This document shows positions 61,065 through 64,000 of a stretch of DNA of 64,000 bases, piece by piece. Made by a program: the position numbers and the translations under genes. Source of the stretch: Bernardetia sp. (GTDB lineage: Bacteria; Bacteroidota; Bacteroidia; Cytophagales; Bernardetiaceae); assembly GCA_020630575.1 (NCBI GenBank), contig JAHDBD010000025.1:1-64000 (forward strand), written 5' to 3'. The notes beneath the pieces are model-generated. The model was not told the origin of the DNA and did no database searches. It saw only the letters and a program-made list of their open reading frames with translations. Position 1 is the stretch's first letter. Each line of letters begins with the position of its first letter.

Positions 61065-64000
61065 TTATATTAGCTCCAAAACTCTATCTATTTCATTTTG
61101 ATTATTAGTTCTTTTTAACTCTTCATCAAAAACATCCAAAGCAAAATTTATAATTTTTTCATTTCTAGAATGATTACGAATAGTGTTGTAGCATTTTATT
61201 ACTACTTCTACTGATTTTTCATAAATATAATTAGATTCAGGATTACGTACTAGTTCATATTTGCTTGTGTTAAATAATAGTTGTAAGCATTTCATAGCAG
61301 AATTTTCATCTGTAATACAAGATTCTAAATACTCATAAAAACCTGTATTTCTTTCTCTACAAGAAGAAGATAGAGAAAAATATTTTAATAGATTATAATT
61401 TTCATCAAATTGTGTATACTTCAGGTTACTGAACCAAAACTGATCTATATAATCTCCTTCATCAATCAATTTTTTTAGTAGAATCTCTGATTTTTTTCTG
61501 TATTTACCATTATCCTCTCCTATATTTTTTAAACATCTATTTATGATTGTGTGCATTTCATTTTCTTGAGCTCTTGATAAAATATTAAAAAATAAAGTTT
61601 CTGAACCTTTGTAGTTGTTTAACCAAGAACATAATAACATTAAAGATATGCTTTTACGAATGTCTATTATAGAACTATATATTTTGTCATCTTCTATATT
61701 ATTAATTATATCTACAGTACTTTTAAAAAATGGAATTAGCTTTTCAAAATCCACATGTATCATATATTGCAATGAAAAAATAGATAGTTCTAGCAGTTGA
61801 TAATTCAAATGTTTTGTTAGATTTACAAAAATATTTAGAGATTCTTCTTTGTTATATTTATTCAAATAAGCTATATCTCTGACAATAGCCATTCTTATAA
61901 AAGGAGTATTTTGTAAAGCAATTTCTTCTATTAAGTTAAAAGCTCTTTCTGAATAGAGTTCATTATTGCCATATTTTAATAATAATCTAATTCCAATCCC
62001 TTTTAAACTTCCACTAATATCGAAAGAAATGATTTTCTCCTTTTCAAAGTTGTAATCACTTTTTGTATAATCAATGAGCTTGTTAAAAAGAAAATCACTG
62101 TTAAATTCTTTTCTAAAGAAATACTCATATACATCAGTAATAAAATAAGTATCTTCAAAAGTATCATTAGAAATAATAATTTTAAATAACTCCTCAATAA
62201 CTTTAACATCATACTCAAGACTTACTAATGCTTTGATAGCTTTCATTTTATATTCTAAATGAACTTCACTATCATTAATTATATCATATATAAAAGAAAT
62301 AAATTTTTGAGGGTTTTCTTTGATAGCATTATGAAATTGTTCTGCGTTGCCTTCTAAAGTTACTTTATTTCTAGAAATAATAGAGGTTCTTGATTCATAC
62401 GCATTATATTTCATAAAAGATTGTTTCCATTGTTTAAAACTCATTTTATTATAAACGTCTTGTGGTAGAGCAATATGCCCACTTCTCCAATAACTTGAGG
62501 TTTCAGAAGGTTGCTTGTCTACAAACTTCCCATACAATCTTTCTAATTCTTGAAGTTCTTTTTTTAACTTAGGATAACTATTTATCTCCTCAAGAGGAAT
62601 TGAAGAAGTTAATCTTTGCTTATACAAACCTATATGATTTACAATTTCTTTCTCTTCATTCTCTTTTTTCCAAATAAAAGATATTGCATGTTTATTTTGA
62701 ATTGCTTCTATATTTTGGATAGTTTCATGCTGTTGTTTTTTATCAAAAAGAGGAAAAGTAAACTCAATTAGCCTTCTTACTTGCCAACCTAGGTAATCAT
62801 CTGTGTATTGTCCCTTCTCTAGAATTTTATTGACAGATAATACTTTATATATTTCATTAATGAATAATTTTGGTTTGAATAACATAACTTTAAGAGCCAC
62901 AATAAGATATGCTTGTAATTTTTTATGTATCAAATAATCAATTTCAGATTTGACTAATTCCAAATCTTCGTTTAATTTGCTCTTTAAGTATTCTAATAAG
63001 GTATTAAATAAAAAATCGTTATATCGCTCTTCTTTTCTATTTGGGTAATAATTGTTTATTTGATAGTAATTTACTGTGTCATCGTATTTATAACCTGTTA
63101 CTTTGCTTTCAGTTATAATTTGCTCTATATGTGAGTTTAAAACTTTCTTACAGCATATATAGGATAGCTTCAAATCAACTTTTCTCAATTCACTCATCAA
63201 ATTTTGAGAATGGTAATCGTTGTATTTATTATTTCCGATTCCTTCTAAAATATAATTATATAGTTCTTTAAAAGCCAATTCTTTATTTTGTTTGCTTATT
63301 CTCTTGATTAGCTTTGGATATAAATGTTCATTTTTTCGTAAATCCAACATGTTTTTGTCTAAAAAAGAAATTACACAAGGAGCAGAAAAATCTGTTAGAT
63401 TATATACTATTCTATCAATTAAATTAGGGCTAGGTTTCTCATAATATTTGTTTAAAAAATAAATTGCTCTTTCGGCATTTACTTTAGTCAAACGAGCTAG
63501 TAAAAATTCATCATTCTGATTTTTTGATAATAACTCAAAATGATTATCAAACAAAAACTCTATCCAATTTATACTCACTACATTATTCAAAAATTTATCA
63601 CACAAAACAGATGTTGGAGCTATTATATCATTAAAAATGCTTTTTTCTTCTTGTAAAATATCTTCATAAAAAGTAAATAAATCTATGATTATTAGTTTTA
63701 TATGAAATCTTATCTTTTCGTTAGATAGAATTCTTCGCACTTCATTTTCATACAAGTATTCATCATAATATTTCAAATAATTAATTACTTGTTTTACTCT
63801 TGAACGAGTAAATAAATCTTGTATATTATTCTCTAATTCCTCAACCAAAACCTTTTCTGATTCTACAAAAAAACGAGCAAAGACATAATCAAAAAATGTT
63901 TGGTGAAAAAACTGAATATTATCGTTTCCAACTTCTGTCAATAGGTTTTCAGTAATCAGAAAATTTATATTTTCATTATCATATTTTTTTTTCCTTATAG
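61065..64000 (-). CDS. C-terminal part of a NACHT/STAND-like protein (partial)
   Basis: This minus-strand frame is open to the right edge, so its beginning lies beyond base 64000. Translation continues upstream of the first TTG (63941) without a stop as IRKKKYDNENINFLITENLL. The visible part is about 978 residues and mostly helical. Its first section reads LLTEVGNDNIQFFHQTFFDYVFARFFVES, which is the winged-helix end (F.HQTF.DY..AR) of NACHT/STAND NTPases. The rest is a long alpha-helical repeat array (HEAT/ARM-like), as expected for the ligand-sensing tail of antiphage STAND proteins such as Avs-type systems. The nucleotide-binding domain and effector are not visible, so a defence function is an inference. 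It ends 6 bases from the convergent TamB gene. Confidence 0.75.
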   Translation of the reverse strand, partial: IRKKKYDNENINFLITENLLTEVGNDNIQFFHQTFFDYVFARFFVESEKVLVEELENNIQDLFTRSRVKQVINYLKYYDEYLYENEVRRILSNEKIRFHIKLIIIDLFTFYEDILQEEKSIFNDIIAPTSVLCDKFLNNVVSINWIEFLFDNHFELLSKNQNDEFLLARLTKVNAERAIYFLNKYYEKPSPNLIDRIVYNLTDFSAPCVISFLDKNMLDLRKNEHLYPKLIKRISKQNKELAFKELYNYILEGIGNNKYNDYHSQNLMSELRKVDLKLSYICCKKVLNSHIEQIITESKVTGYKYDDTVNYYQINNYYPNRKEERYNDFLFNTLLEYLKSKLNEDLELVKSEIDYLIHKKLQAYLIVALKVMLFKPKLFINEIYKVLSVNKILEKGQYTDDYLGWQVRRLIEFTFPLFDKKQQHETIQNIEAIQNKHAISFIWKKENEEKEIVNHIGLYKQRLTSSIPLEEINSYPKLKKELQELERLYGKFVDKQPSETSSYWRSGHIALPQDVYNKMSFKQWKQSFMKYNAYESRTSIISRNKVTLEGNAEQFHNAIKENPQKFISFIYDIINDSEVHLEYKMKAIKALVSLEYDVKVIEELFKIIISNDTFEDTYFITDVYEYFFRKEFNSDFLFNKLIDYTKSDYNFEKEKIISFDISGSLKGIGIRLLLKYGNNELYSERAFNLIEEIALQNTPFIRMAIVRDIAYLNKYNKEESLNIFVNLTKHLNYQLLELSIFSLQYMIHVDFEKLIPFFKSTVDIINNIEDDKIYSSIIDIRKSISLMLLCSWLNNYKGSETLFFNILSRAQENEMHTIINRCLKNIGEDNGKYRKKSEILLKKLIDEGDYIDQFWFSNLKYTQFDENYNLLKYFSLSSSCRERNTGFYEYLESCITDENSAMKCLQLLFNTSKYELVRNPESNYIYEKSVEVVIKCYNTIRNHSRNEKIINFALDVFDEELKRTNNQNEIDRVLELI

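Overview
The window is a chromosomal segment of a low-GC member of the Bacteroidota. By eye it is about 30% GC. Its gene content suggests a marine Cytophagales bacterium of the Bernardetia/Flexibacter type. The grounds are promoters of the TAnnTTTG class, two-component-regulator propeller sensors, DUF4920 and DUF4178 proteins, a Bacteroidota-type BatA, a CruF-like carotenoid hydratase and very large PP2C-type sensor phosphatases. No rRNA, tRNA, CRISPR array, integrase or transposase was recognised.

Left part (1-9 kb): an EamA exporter; a minus-strand run of a DUF4178 protein, a small Gly-tailed protein and a giant propeller/GAF/SpoIIE phosphatase; two tandem secreted lipocalin-like paralogues; a Rieske protein; and a previously unframed remnant of a methyltransferase gene.

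9-18 kb: a DUF4920 lipoprotein, a polytopic membrane protein, cruF, a FemAB-like acyltransferase, a MerA/Lpd-like flavoprotein, and a divergent AraC regulator / aldehyde dehydrogenase pair. The usual partner of that dehydrogenase, DUF779, is interrupted by an in-frame TAG at a conserved motif.

18-33 kb: an orphan propeller/LytS histidine kinase, an RqcH/NFACT protein, a porin, an acetyltransferase, a lipoprotein convergent with a TPR-caspase protein, an enlarged carotenoid oxygenase and ornithine aminotransferase.

33-42 kb: two tandem PilJ-like/PAS/PP2C phosphatases, a two-domain parvulin lipoprotein, and an orphan gene enclosed by a long inverted repeat behind a strong promoter with an rRNA-leader-like boxA sequence.

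42-64 kb: a reduced Bat locus, three small related membrane proteins, murE, hslV, lptB, gmhA, an ABC ATPase, hemW, a glycosyltransferase, a TamB-family protein, and the C-terminal part of a NACHT/STAND-like protein that runs off the right edge.

The most unusual global signal is in the spacers. They carry (i) several small families of dispersed palindromes, each seen at least twice, one of which also lies inside two protein-coding genes, and (ii) arrays with a strict 7-base period but different unit sequences (AACTGAT, GAATTAC, TCTAACT, ATTCCTA and relatives). Some of these elements supply the stop codons of neighbouring genes. The gene functions fit a free-living gliding-type heterotroph with carotenoid pigment, envelope biogenesis (LptB, TamB, GmhA, MurE) and heavy investment in signal-responsive PP2C phosphatases.
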